Shown here piece after piece: positions 27,641-35,948 of a DNA stretch of 64,000 bases (positions are counted from its first letter, which is position 1; every line of letters starts with the position of its first letter). A model generated the notes under the pieces. That model searched no databases and was not told the DNA's origin. It worked only from the letters and a program-made list of their open reading frames with translations. The stretch is taken from contig CAVPXF010000024.1 of NCBI GenBank assembly GCA_963709655.1, positions 45,817 to 109,816 of the forward strand. The letters are read 5' to 3'. A program made the position numbers and the translations under genes. This DNA is from Roseiarcus sp963709655 (GTDB lineage: Bacteria; Pseudomonadota; Alphaproteobacteria; Rhizobiales; Beijerinckiaceae).

Positions 27641-28956
27641 TTCGTCTCCGGTTGGTCGAGGCCGAGCGTATCGAGCTCCGACACCCGGTGGAGGAAGCCT
27701 TCCTGCGGCGACACGCTGACGGTGCCGCGTCCGTCGGTCAGCAGGATCGGCTGGCGGAGCTGGAGGTTCCAGGGCCTCAGCGTCAGCTTGACGCCCTTGA
27801 AGTCGGCGACCTCGTAGTCGGGCGAAAGCATCAGGTCGCGCGCCGCCTTCGGGTCGGCCGACTTCGTCCGGTTGACGGCGTCGCCGATCATCCGCATCGC
27901 CACCCAGGCCTGATTGTCGCGCGCGTTCATCCGCCGGTGGACCATGCGCTCGAACCGGTTCTGCAGTTGCACGGCTCCCCACAGCTCATGCGAGGCGTCC
28001 CAGCTCGTGGGCATGAGGCCGCCTGAGCCCACGACCGGGCGCGCGTCCCAGGTGCGATAGGGAAGATAGCCGGCGAAGACCTCGTTCTCGTCGGCGGCAA
28101 TCAGCACGTCGTAGTTGGGCGCCTTCTGGGTGAACAGGGGCATCTGACGCTGGGTCTGCACGACGCCCGAATCGGAGCGCCGTCCGCCGCCGGTGTCCTC
28201 GAAGGTCCGCTTCTCGACGATCTTGCCGCCGAATTTCTTCGCCGCCCGCTCGTAGGCCGCGCCGAGCGCGATATCCTCGGGATGGGAGCCGACCACCAGC
28301 AGCCACTTCGGCCATTGCTTCCAGATCAGGTATTCGGCGAGCGCGTCGGCGAGCATCGCGCGAGAGGGAGCGACGTGGATGACGTTGGCGCGGCAGTCCT
28401 CTTCGCGCAGCCGCTCGTCGGGCGCGCCGGCGTTGAACACCAGCGCGTGTTTGTCGCGCCCGAGGTCGGCCACTTTCAGGAGCGCATCCGCCGGCAGGTC
28501 GACGATCAGAAAGCCGATCCCGGAGTCGAGCAGGGTTTTCGCCGCAGCGGTCGCGTCGCCGCCTGGGGCGAGCTTCACGTCTTCGATCGAGAACGACTGG
28601 TCGAGAAACCGCCCGGTCGTGTTGTCGTCGGCCATCGCGAGCTTGGCTCCGGCGACGAAATCGTCGGCGGCGGGGATGTCGAGGATCGAGACGGTGTCGC
28701 GCGAGTGGGTCTGCCGGATGACGCCGACCTTGACGGCGAGCGGATCGGCGTGGGCGGCGCCGGCGAGCGTCACAGTCAGGACGATCGCGGTCGCGAGAGA
28801 AGAAGCAACCGCAAGGCTTCGGTTGGATTTGCGCGACTGCCCCCTCCACCACCCTTCGGGCGGTCCCCCTCCCCCGCGCTGAAGCGCAGGGGAGGAATTT
28901 GGCGCCGGCGCTTTCCTCCCCAGTGTAGCGACAGCGAAACGGGGGAGGGGGACCAT
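27625..28956 (-). CDS. PQQ-associated ABC transporter substrate-binding protein (LutA-like), exported
   Basis: A LivK-fold periplasmic binding protein with V-K-V-G-V-I-R-Q-T at the mature N-terminus, L-D-I-P-A-A-D-D-F-V-A-G-A-K-L-A-M, and a C-terminal part ending in K-C-K-L-N. The sequence and its position before the propeller, ATPase and permease match the binding protein of PQQ-dependent catabolism clusters. The signal peptide core is S-S-L-A-T-A-I-V-L-T-V-T-L-A-G-A-A-H-A. No ATG or GTG precedes it closely, and the nearest ATG (28956) lies inside a palindromic repeat, so the start is uncertain. It is first in the seven-gene operon. Confidence 0.78.
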   Translation of the reverse strand: MVPLPRFAVATLGRKAPAPNSSPALQRGGGGPPEGWWRGQSRKSNRSLAVASSLATAIVLTVTLAGAAHADPLAVKVGVIRQTHSRDTVSILDIPAADDFVAGAKLAMADDNTTGRFLDQSFSIEDVKLAPGGDATAAAKTLLDSGIGFLIVDLPADALLKVADLGRDKHALVFNAGAPDERLREEDCRANVIHVAPSRAMLADALAEYLIWKQWPKWLLVVGSHPEDIALGAAYERAAKKFGGKIVEKRTFEDTGGGRRSDSGVVQTQRQMPLFTQKAPNYDVLIAADENEVFAGYLPYRTWDARPVVGSGGLMPTSWDASHELWGAVQLQNRFERMVHRRMNARDNQAWVAMRMIGDAVNRTKSADPKAARDLMLSPDYEVADFKGVKLTLRPWNLQLRQPILLTDGRGTVSVSPQEGFLHRVSELDTLGLDQPETKCKLN

Positions 28957-28990
28957 GCGACCCCCGAACTTGTTCCGGGGGATGGTGGAG
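28834..28990. repeat. GC-rich palindromic intergenic repeat
   Basis: CCCTCCACCA near 28842 pairs with TGGTGGAGGG near 28983, and several internal hairpins (CCCTTCGGG, CCCCGAACTTGTTCCGGGG) lie between. It occupies the region where the start of the LutA-like gene should be. Confidence 0.6.
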
Positions 28991-29089
28991 GGGGCCGCCG
29001 CAGGGGAAGCCTCAAGATTGCGGCGTAACGATTGCGCCCGGGCGCCCCCGCCTCCATGATCCGTTGACGGAAACGACAGGGAACGGCGC

Positions 29090-29428
29090 ATGAGCCTCAA
29101 GATTGTTCTCGCCATCGCCGCGCTCGCGCTCGCCGAGCCCGCGGCGGCGAAAGATACGCGCTTCTGGAATCTCACGGCGTCGACCGTGACGTCGCTCGAA
29201 CTGGCGCCGGTCGCAACCAACGCCTTCGGAACGAACCAGTGCCTCAACGACCCCGACAAGGCCGTCGACCACGACGAGCGGGTCAAAGTGGTGGGCGTCG
29301 TCACCGGCGTGTATGTCGCCCGGCTCAAGTTCGCGGACGGGCGATCGTGCCTGGCGAGGAACGTGCAGATCGAAGTCGGCAAGGCGTTCGCTATCGAGGA
29401 CAAGGATCTCACCGACTGCGGGAAGTGA
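29090..29428 (+). CDS. Small periplasmic protein divergent from the PQQ-associated ABC operon
   Basis: A 112-aa protein with a cleavable signal peptide (residues 1-20, ending A-A-A-K or A-E-P-A-A-A). The mature ~90 residues have beta-strand character and three cysteines, including the terminal T-D-C-G-K and R-S-C-L-A-R-N-V. An AGGGAACGG ribosome-binding site precedes the ATG. It is transcribed away from the LutA-like gene and convergently with pqqA. No family name is certain. Its position suggests a periplasmic accessory of alcohol oxidation or lanthanide handling. Confidence 0.65.
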   Translation: MSLKIVLAIAALALAEPAAAKDTRFWNLTASTVTSLELAPVATNAFGTNQCLNDPDKAVDHDERVKVVGVVTGVYVARLKFADGRSCLARNVQIEVGKAFAIEDKDLTDCGK

Positions 29429-29463
29429 CCGACGCGGGTCGTCACGCGGCCTTCCAGAGACGA

Positions 29464-29496
29464 GAGCGGCGCCGAGCCTTACCGGGCCGGCGCCGC
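29464..29496. terminator. Hairpin between the convergent small periplasmic gene and pqqA
   Basis: GGCGCCG and CGGCGCC arms enclose a ~14-nt loop just after the stop at 29428. There is no long T run, so termination is only suggested. Confidence 0.35.
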
Positions 29497-29609
29497 GCAA
29501 CAACGGTTTCGCGTCTCTATTGAAGCTCTCCTTCGAGCGGCGCGCTTAAAAAAGCGATCCCGCGCCGGTAAGGAGCAGCGTTTCTCGCGGTCGGCGAAAC
29601 CGCGACGGC

Positions 29610-29687
29610 TTACATCTCGGCGCTGACGTAGGCGGTCACTTCGAGACCGGCGCAGATTTCGACGACAACCGGGGTGGTCCAGCTCAT
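29610..29687 (-). CDS. pqqA: PqqA, precursor peptide of pyrroloquinoline quinone
   Basis: A 25-codon gene starting M-S-W-T-T-P, with the invariant Glu16-Val-Thr-Ala-Tyr20 core whose Glu and Tyr side chains are cross-linked by PqqE to make PQQ. A TAGGAGAG ribosome-binding site precedes the ATG. It is separated from pqqBCDE by a truncated toxin-antitoxin module and about 1 kb, and points in the same direction. A separate pqqA allows high expression of the peptide relative to the enzymes. Confidence 0.93.
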   Translation of the reverse strand: MSWTTPVVVEICAGLEVTAYVSAEM

Positions 29688-29834
29688 GGGCTCTCTCCTA
29701 AGGGCACGTTTCCGGAAAAGGGTGTTACGCCCCCTTTCACGACGAAGAGACTTAGCAGGCCCGTCGCAGGCCGTCACCTATCCTAAGGTACATAGGGCGG
29801 CCGCCGTGTCCATCCGGAACGCGCTTCGCCTGAA

Positions 29835-30134
29835 TTAGACAAGATCGAGCCGCACCTTACGGCCGAGCATCTCCGCGGCGCGTTGCAGCGTGGCGAGGGT
29901 GACGTTTCCGTCGGTAGGGTCGAGAAGGCGGCTTATTTGGCTGCGGCTCGTGCCCATGCGTTCGGCAAGACGCCGGCGGGAAAGCTTCTGTGCTTTCATC
30001 GCCTGCTCGATCTGCCAGGCCAACACCTCTTTGATCGCGACGGCCTGGAATTTCTCGACGGTTCCCTGTTCGCCGAGAAATTCGTCGAGCGTCGCTAATC
30101 CTTCAGTGCTGCGCGGCTTTTTGGTTGTCGCCAT
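29835..30134 (-). CDS. XRE-family antitoxin (HigA-like)
   Basis: A 99-aa protein. The C-terminal ~60 residues form an XRE helix-turn-helix (L-S-R-R-R-L-A-E-R-M-G-T-S-R-S-Q-I-S-R-L-L-D-P-T-D-G-N-V-T), typical of antitoxins paired with RelE/Gp49-type toxins. Upstream only the C-terminal end of the toxin survives, so this appears to be an orphan antitoxin. It sits between pqqE and pqqA. Confidence 0.8.
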   Translation of the reverse strand: MATTKKPRSTEGLATLDEFLGEQGTVEKFQAVAIKEVLAWQIEQAMKAQKLSRRRLAERMGTSRSQISRLLDPTDGNVTLATLQRAAEMLGRKVRLDLV

Positions 30135-30143
30135 CGACGCCTC

Positions 30144-30248
30144 CTATCTGAATTCTCGTTTGCGCTTGCGCGCCAGCTCGAGGTCGGCCGCGGGCGTCGC
30201 CTGGGTTTTCTTGATGATCCCATGCAGCGCCACTGCCCCATATAATGG
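30144..30248 (-). pseudogene. C-terminal remnant of a HigB/RelE-type toxin
   Basis: The frame reads V-A-L-H-G-I-I-K-K-T-Q-A-T-P-A-A-D-L-E-L-A-R-K-R and ends at a TAG at 30144-30146. This is the hallmark C-terminus of phage-derived RelE-like toxins (F-x-K-K-T-Q-x-T-P ... A-R-x-R). The N-terminal two-thirds are missing, so the toxin should be inactive. Confidence 0.7.
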
Positions 30249-30265
30249 ACATGTCCCATATATGG
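30238..30265. promoter_or_regulatory. Paired CCATATA-type palindromes upstream of the toxin-antitoxin remnant
   Basis: CCATATAATGG (30238-30248) and the perfect palindrome CCATATATGG (30256-30265) are separated by 7 bp just upstream of the toxin remnant. They could be the old autoregulatory operators of the module. Confidence 0.4.
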
Positions 30266-30573
30266 ACCCCCGCAAAAGTCAAACTCCACCTGCCACCCGG
30301 GCAAAGCCGGGGGAACTCTCATTTTGGTTTAGGCTAGAATTCCCGCCGGCGCTGCGGTCCCGGCCCCGAGGGAGCAAATCATTGCGGAAAACCGGAAATC
30401 GTGCGATCCTGCCCGGATGATCCACTTTTCCCAAGGCGGCGGACGGTCGCCCCCCTCCTGGCGCGCGGGCAAGTCCCTTTCGCCCCGCGCGAATCGCGTT
30501 TTTTTCCCAAACTCTAGCGCAAGGCTTTGAAATTCCACGATTCACGGTTGGATTCGGGCCCGAATCCGGCCGC

Positions 30574-30678
30574 CGAACGCATGCTGAAGGCGTGCTGAAC
30601 GCGTGCTGAACGCGTGCTGAACGACGCCGAACGGCGTCTGAACGGCGTCTGAACGGGCGCCGAACGCGGGCTGAACGC
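30574..30678. repeat. 11-bp tandem repeat array downstream of pqqE
   Basis: Nine to ten tandem units of about 11 bp with consensus GAACGCGTGCT / GAACGGCGTCT, one of them 10 bp. The array ends about 50 bp from the pqqE stop. The period is close to one DNA helical turn. It is not part of a credible gene. Confidence 0.75.
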
Positions 30679-30727
30679 AAATTGTAGCCGCGATCGCTGA
30701 TCGCGGTGACGCGCTCAGCGAGCGCAT

Positions 30728-31825
30728 CTACAACGCCGCCTCCTTGAACGAGCGCCAGCGGATCGCCTCGGCGCCGGCCTCCGCCTCCGCAGCGGCCGTC
30801 GCCTCGATGCGGGCGTGATCGGGCGACTTCGAGCAGGCCGGGTCGGTCGCAGCTGGGTCGCCGGCGAGCGCCAGCGCCTGACAGCGGCAGCCGCCCCAGT
30901 CGATCTCCCGCCGCTCGCAGGACCGGCAGGGCTCGCGCATCCAGGCCGTCCCGCGAAAGGCGTTGAAGGCCGGGTTCAAGCGCCAGATGTCGGCGAGCGA
31001 CCGGTCGCGCACGTTCCAGAACTCTAGACCCGGGATCGTCTCCGCCGCATGGCAGGGCAGGACCTTTCCGGATGGCGAGACGTTGATCGCGAGCCGCCCC
31101 CACCCGCCCGCGCAGGGCTTCGGGTAGCGCGCGTAATAGTCGGGCACGACCATGTCGATGACGAGCCGGCCCGCGAGCCTCGCGCGCGCCGCCTCGACGA
31201 GCCGGATCGCCGCTTCGGTCTCTTTGCGCGGCGGCATCAGGGCGGCACGGTTCTGGAGCGCCCAGCCGTAGTACTGGGTGTGCGCCACTTCCAGGCGCCG
31301 GGCGCCGAGCTCGAGCGCCAGTTCGATGAACTGGCCGACCTGATGCAGGTTCGGGCGGCTGACGACCGCGTTGACCGTCAGCGGCAGGCCGGCGTCTGTG
31401 ACCATCGCGGCAAAGGCGCGCTTCTTCACCCAGGCGCCGTCGTAATGGCCGAGGCGATCGTTGGTCGCCTCGTCCGCCCCCTGGAACGACAGCTGCGCAT
31501 GATCGAGGCCCGCCTCGACCAGCCCGGCCCACAGGCTGTCGCTGACCCCGACGCCCGAGGTGATGAGGTTGGTGTAGAGCCCGCAAAGCGCGGCGTGCCG
31601 GGTGAGCTCGACGATGTCGCGCCGCGCGGTCGGCTCGCCGCCGGAAAGATGGACGTGCAGCGCGCCGAGCGCGGCCGACTCGTCGAACACGCGCTTCCAC
31701 GTTTCCGTGTCGAGTTCGGTCGCGGGGCGCTCGAGCTTGAGCGGGTTCGAGCAGTGCGGGCAGCCGAGCGGGCAGCGATGGGTCAGCTCGGTGAGGACGC
31801 CGATCGGGGGCGCTTGCGCAGTCAT
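30728..31825 (-). CDS. pqqE: PqqE, radical SAM PQQ synthase
   Basis: A 365-aa enzyme that links Glu and Tyr of PqqA. The SAM [4Fe-4S] motif C-P-L-G-C-P-H-C is near residue 18. The C-terminal SPASM cysteines include C-H-A-A-E-T near residue 255, C-R-S-C-E-R-R and W-G-G-C-R-C-Q. The start overlaps the pqqD stop as ATGA. It is last in the exbB-exbD-tonB-pqqBCDE operon. Confidence 0.96.
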   Translation of the reverse strand: MTAQAPPIGVLTELTHRCPLGCPHCSNPLKLERPATELDTETWKRVFDESAALGALHVHLSGGEPTARRDIVELTRHAALCGLYTNLITSGVGVSDSLWAGLVEAGLDHAQLSFQGADEATNDRLGHYDGAWVKKRAFAAMVTDAGLPLTVNAVVSRPNLHQVGQFIELALELGARRLEVAHTQYYGWALQNRAALMPPRKETEAAIRLVEAARARLAGRLVIDMVVPDYYARYPKPCAGGWGRLAINVSPSGKVLPCHAAETIPGLEFWNVRDRSLADIWRLNPAFNAFRGTAWMREPCRSCERREIDWGGCRCQALALAGDPAATDPACSKSPDHARIEATAAAEAEAGAEAIRWRSFKEAAL

Positions 31826-32091
31826 GTGTCCAGCACTCTCTTGGCCTTGAGGTCGCCGAGCATGGCGACGACGTCCTTCTCGATCACGGCCGCCGGCGCA
31901 TTGTAGCGGGCGGCCAGTTCCGCGACGATGGCGGCCAGATCGCGCTCGCCGTCGCAGAGCTGCAGCACGGCCGCGGCGGTTCCGTCGATCTCGAAGATCC
32001 GCTCCGGCGCGAGCAGGGTCCAGCGCTGGCGGACGTCGTCGCGGCGGAGCTTGACCCCGCGCGGCAGGCGCGGTTTGGCTGACGTGTCCAT
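31822..32091 (-). CDS. pqqD: PqqD, PqqA chaperone
   Basis: An 89-aa protein presenting the PqqA peptide to PqqE. It has the R-L-P-R-G-V-K-L-R-x-D strand, W-T-L-L-A-P-E-R-I-F-E-I-D-G-T-A-A and the I-V-x-E-L-A-x-R-Y-N-A-P helix. It starts 4 bp after the pqqC stop and overlaps pqqE by 4 bp. It is a separate gene, not fused to pqqC as in some methylotrophs. Confidence 0.93.
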   Translation of the reverse strand: MDTSAKPRLPRGVKLRRDDVRQRWTLLAPERIFEIDGTAAAVLQLCDGERDLAAIVAELAARYNAPAAVIEKDVVAMLGDLKAKRVLDT

Positions 32092-32095
32092 CGGA

Positions 32096-32836
32096 TCATT
32101 CCGGTCGGAAGGCGCCGGGCGGGATCGCGCCGCAGACATAGGCGTGGTGCAGCGCGTCGAGCTGCGCCCATAGCACGTCGGTCTTGAAGCACAGCGCCGC
32201 CAGCACGCCCCTCTGCTGCTCCACGGTCCGGGCGTTGCGTTTCACGTACTGGAGGGCGAAGTCGGCGTCTTTCGGCGCCTGGTCGAGCCGGCGGCGGAAA
32301 TAGGCGACCACTTTCTCGTCGATGAAGGCGTAATTCGCCAGCATGCCGTCGATGCGGCGACGATGGATCGACGGCGCGAACAGCTCCGTGAGGCTCGATG
32401 CGACCGCCTCGATGAGCGGCTTCTCGCGGACGAAATGGACGTAGGCCTCGACGGCGAACCTGGTCGCCGGCAGCGCGCCCTCCTGGCTCACGACGTAGTC
32501 GCGATCGAGCCCGAGCCCGTCGGTCAGGATCAGCCAGCGCTCGATGCCGCCCTTGTCCTCGCCAAAGCCGTCGTGGTCGGTGATGCGATGCAGCCATTCG
32601 CGGCGCAGCTCCCGGTCGTCGCAGCGGCCCATGAAGGAGGCGTCCTTGCGCGGGATCGCCGCCTGATAGACGTAGCGGTTCAGCGCCCAGGCCTGCACCT
32701 GCCCCTTGTTGAGCTTGCCGCCGTGCAAGAGGTCGTGGAACTGGTGAAGGTCGTGGTAGCGCTCGGGGCCGACCGCGCGCAGCGCGGCCTCCAGCGCGTC
32801 GGGGCTCAGGGGTTCGGTCAGGACATGCTTGTTCAT
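32096..32836 (-). CDS. pqqC: PqqC, pyrroloquinoline-quinone synthase
   Basis: A 246-aa cofactorless oxidase catalysing the final ring closure and oxidation to PQQ. Conserved stretches Y-H-D-L-H-Q-F-H-D-L-L-H-G-G, W-A-L-N-R-Y-V-Y-Q, R-I-x-D-H-D-G and Y-A-F-I-D-E are intact. The start overlaps the pqqB stop as ATGA. Confidence 0.96.
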   Translation of the reverse strand: MNKHVLTEPLSPDALEAALRAVGPERYHDLHQFHDLLHGGKLNKGQVQAWALNRYVYQAAIPRKDASFMGRCDDRELRREWLHRITDHDGFGEDKGGIERWLILTDGLGLDRDYVVSQEGALPATRFAVEAYVHFVREKPLIEAVASSLTELFAPSIHRRRIDGMLANYAFIDEKVVAYFRRRLDQAPKDADFALQYVKRNARTVEQQRGVLAALCFKTDVLWAQLDALHHAYVCGAIPPGAFRPE

Positions 32837-33756
32837 GGGGCGACCTCCATTCCATCGTAGGCGACCTCCCAGCCCGCCGCCTTTATTGTTGCCTCTTCGG
32901 GAGATCCTTCGATCAGGATCGGGTTGGAATTGTTGATGTGGATGAGGATGCGCCGCACATTGGTGTGGCGGGCGAGCCCTTCGAGGGTTCCGCCCGGACC
33001 GGCGACCGGCATGTGGCCCATCCGGCGGCCCGTCTTGTCGCCGAGGCCGCTCGCGATCATCTCGTCGTCGCTGAAGAGCGTGCCGTCGAAGAAGAGGGCG
33101 TCAGCGCTCGCGATGCGCTCGTGCAGGTCGTCGGTGACGCAGGCGCAGCCGGGCGCATAGACGAGCCTGCGTCCGCCGGCCGCGACGGCGACTCCGACCG
33201 TCCCCTCGCCGATGGCGTCGGTCTTGACCTGGCCCTCTTCGAGCCAGAGCGGAACCTTTCCGGGGACTGGGAAGAGCTCGAGGGTCAGGCCCGGCAGCGG
33301 CTCGAACGGCTCGCCGAGGCGGACGGCGCGGCGCGGAACGATGTCGCGGCCGACGACGTCGAAGATGCGGTTCGCGCCGATCGTCTCGAGCGTCGCGCGC
33401 GTGCCCCAGATCGCAAAAGGCTGGCGCTCGCGCAAGGCGAGCAGTCCCGCCGCATGATCGACATCGGTGTTGGTCAGCAGCACACCGGCGATCGGCGACT
33501 GCCGGCCCTCGCCTTTCGGCTGCATCGCGGGCGTCGCGAGAATTTGCTGGCGCAGGTCGATCGAGGCGTTGAGCAGCAGCCAGCGCTCGCCGTCGGCGCT
33601 GACCGCGAGGCTCGACTGGGTGCGCGGCTTCACGCGCAGGTCGCCGTCCCAGGCAAGGCGGCAGACGCGGCAATTGCAGTTCCACTGCGGCACGCCGCCG
33701 CCGCCGCCCGAGCCGAGGACGAGCGCGGTAAGGCGCGGAGGGTCAGCGGGGGTCAT
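32833..33756 (-). CDS. pqqB: PqqB, metallo-beta-lactamase-fold PQQ biosynthesis protein
   Basis: A 307-aa protein with V-L-G-S-G-G-G-G-G-V-P-Q-W-N-C-N-C at the N-terminus (the C-N-C-x2-C metal-binding cluster), then L-L-T-N-T-D-V-D-H-A-A-G, a variant of the H-x-H-x-D-H motif, and H-I-N-N-S-N-P-I-L near the end. PqqB acts as a hydroxylase on the processed dipeptide. The start lies 14 bp inside the end of tonB, so pqqB is translationally tied to tonB. Confidence 0.94.
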   Translation of the reverse strand: MTPADPPRLTALVLGSGGGGGVPQWNCNCRVCRLAWDGDLRVKPRTQSSLAVSADGERWLLLNASIDLRQQILATPAMQPKGEGRQSPIAGVLLTNTDVDHAAGLLALRERQPFAIWGTRATLETIGANRIFDVVGRDIVPRRAVRLGEPFEPLPGLTLELFPVPGKVPLWLEEGQVKTDAIGEGTVGVAVAAGGRRLVYAPGCACVTDDLHERIASADALFFDGTLFSDDEMIASGLGDKTGRRMGHMPVAGPGGTLEGLARHTNVRRILIHINNSNPILIEGSPEEATIKAAGWEVAYDGMEVAP

Positions 33757-34627
33757 AGTTGAAGCTCGTCGAGACATGGGCCGAGCCGCTCGGCGGCGGC
33801 GGGAAATGAGCCGAACGGACCAGGGCGCCGGCCGCGGCGTCCAGGATCTCATCGCCCGACGAGCGGGTGACGGCGAAGGCGGCGATGGCGCCGGAGGGGC
33901 CGATGGTGAAGGCGACGCCGACGACGCCCTTCGCGCCGCGCGCCCGCGCCGCCGGCGGATAGAAGAGCCGGCTGCGGATCGCGGCGGCCATCGCGGAAAT
34001 ATAGGCCGCCTGCGAGGCGGCGCTCGCGGGTGCCGAAGCATACCGCGGCGTCTGCGCAGCCCGCTCCTTGGACTTCGTCCCCTGCTCGAGTCTGGCCTCC
34101 GTTTGCAGGGGCTTGGAACGGACGCGCGCGGCTTTTGGCGTCGGCTTCGGCGGCTCCACTCGCGCCGCGGGCGGCGGCTTCGGCGGCTGAAGCTCGACCG
34201 GCGCGAGCCGCGGCGCCGGCTTTTCGACCGGCGGAGCCGGCTCGACGACAGGCGGCGGCGTCTCCGCGACAGGCGGCGGCGCGGGCTCGGCCGGGGGCAC
34301 AGCAAGGACCGGCGCCACAGGCTCCGGCGGGGTTTCGACAGCGGGCGGCAGCGGCTCGGCGACGGGCGGAGGAGGCGCCTCGACCGCGGGCGGAGTCTCG
34401 GGAACCGGCGGCGCCGTCTCAGCTGCGGGCGGCAAGGGCGGCGGCGGCGGGGGAGGTTCCGCGGCGCTCTCGGGCGCCGTCGGCGGCTCGGGTCGAGGCT
34501 CGGCCGCAGGCGGCGCCGGGGCGGGTTCAACGTCGACGACGATCGTGTTCGGCGGCTCGGCCGGCTTCGGCGCGAGATAAGGCAGCGTCGCGAGCGCGGC
34601 CGCGTGGAGCGCGACGACCAAGGCCAC
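33743..34627 (-). CDS. tonB: TonB energy-transducing protein
   Basis: A 294-aa protein with an N-terminal signal anchor (residues 1-20), a long Pro/Ala/Glu-rich linker (~residues 25-150) spanning the periplasm, and a C-terminal TonB domain (R-S-R-L-F-Y-P-P-A-A-R-A-R-G-A-K-G-V-V-G-V-A-F and S-S-G-D-E-I-L-D-A-A). The GTG start at 34627 is the first in-frame option after the exbD stop, and exbD and tonB share a reading frame. It lies between exbD and pqqB and overlaps pqqB, so it is probably dedicated to the TonB-dependent receptor next door. Confidence 0.9.
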   Translation of the reverse strand: MALVVALHAAALATLPYLAPKPAEPPNTIVVDVEPAPAPPAAEPRPEPPTAPESAAEPPPPPPPLPPAAETAPPVPETPPAVEAPPPPVAEPLPPAVETPPEPVAPVLAVPPAEPAPPPVAETPPPVVEPAPPVEKPAPRLAPVELQPPKPPPAARVEPPKPTPKAARVRSKPLQTEARLEQGTKSKERAAQTPRYASAPASAASQAAYISAMAAAIRSRLFYPPAARARGAKGVVGVAFTIGPSGAIAAFAVTRSSGDEILDAAAGALVRSAHFPPPPSGSAHVSTSFNYDPR

Positions 34628-34696
34628 AATTGTTGGGCGCAGCCAGGTCGGCTGCAGCGGCGCATCCAGGGCGCGTCCGTCGAGCGCCGCAAGAAC

Positions 34697-35148
34697 TCAT
34701 GGCTTGGGCGCGGCGGCTGGCGGAACGGGAGCGGCCGGACGCCCGCTGGAGACGATGGCGATGTGGTTGAGGCCGCCGGCTGCGAGACCGTCCATCACCG
34801 ACACGACGTCGCCGTAAGACGCATCCCTGTCGCCGCGCAATTGCACCACGCCGTTGGAATCGGCGAGCCGCGCCTTGACGGCGGCGACGAGATCGTCGCG
34901 CGCCACGGTGTCCTTGCCGACCGACACGGCGCCGTTCTTGGTCACCGAGACGATCACCGGATCCTTGGATTCGAGCGGCCGGGCGGTCCTTGCGCCCGGC
35001 AGGTTGACCTTGATCCCGGCCGCCAGCATCGGCGCCGTCACCATGAAGATGATGAGCAGCACCAACATGACGTCGACGAGTGGCGTGACGTTGATCTCGG
35101 CCAGCGGCTGGTAGAGGCCCTCGCCGATCTTGTGCGGCTTCATCGCCA

Positions 35149-35149
<1 letters not shown>
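34697..35149 (-). CDS. exbD: ExbD, TonB-system proton channel subunit
   Basis: A 150-aa protein with one N-terminal transmembrane helix containing the essential Asp (P-L-V-D-V-M-L-V-L-L-I-I-F near residue 25) and a periplasmic domain. Its start overlaps the exbB stop by one base. It energises TonB with ExbB. Confidence 0.93.
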
Positions 35150-35811
<662 letters not shown>

Positions 35812-35948
35812 CGCGTCCTTGTTCCTTCCTCCCAGCCCGACGGCGCCTCTTCGGTCGCGGAGTTCTGTTTCGCGCCAACTGCGACGCGCCTCCATGAATA
35901 CGCCCACTCTACGGCCATATCTGGCCGCCCCTCTGTTTCGGCCGCGAA

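Noticed and set aside
30574..30678. CRISPR array
   Set aside because: The units are contiguous 11-bp repeats with no spacers and no cas genes in the window.
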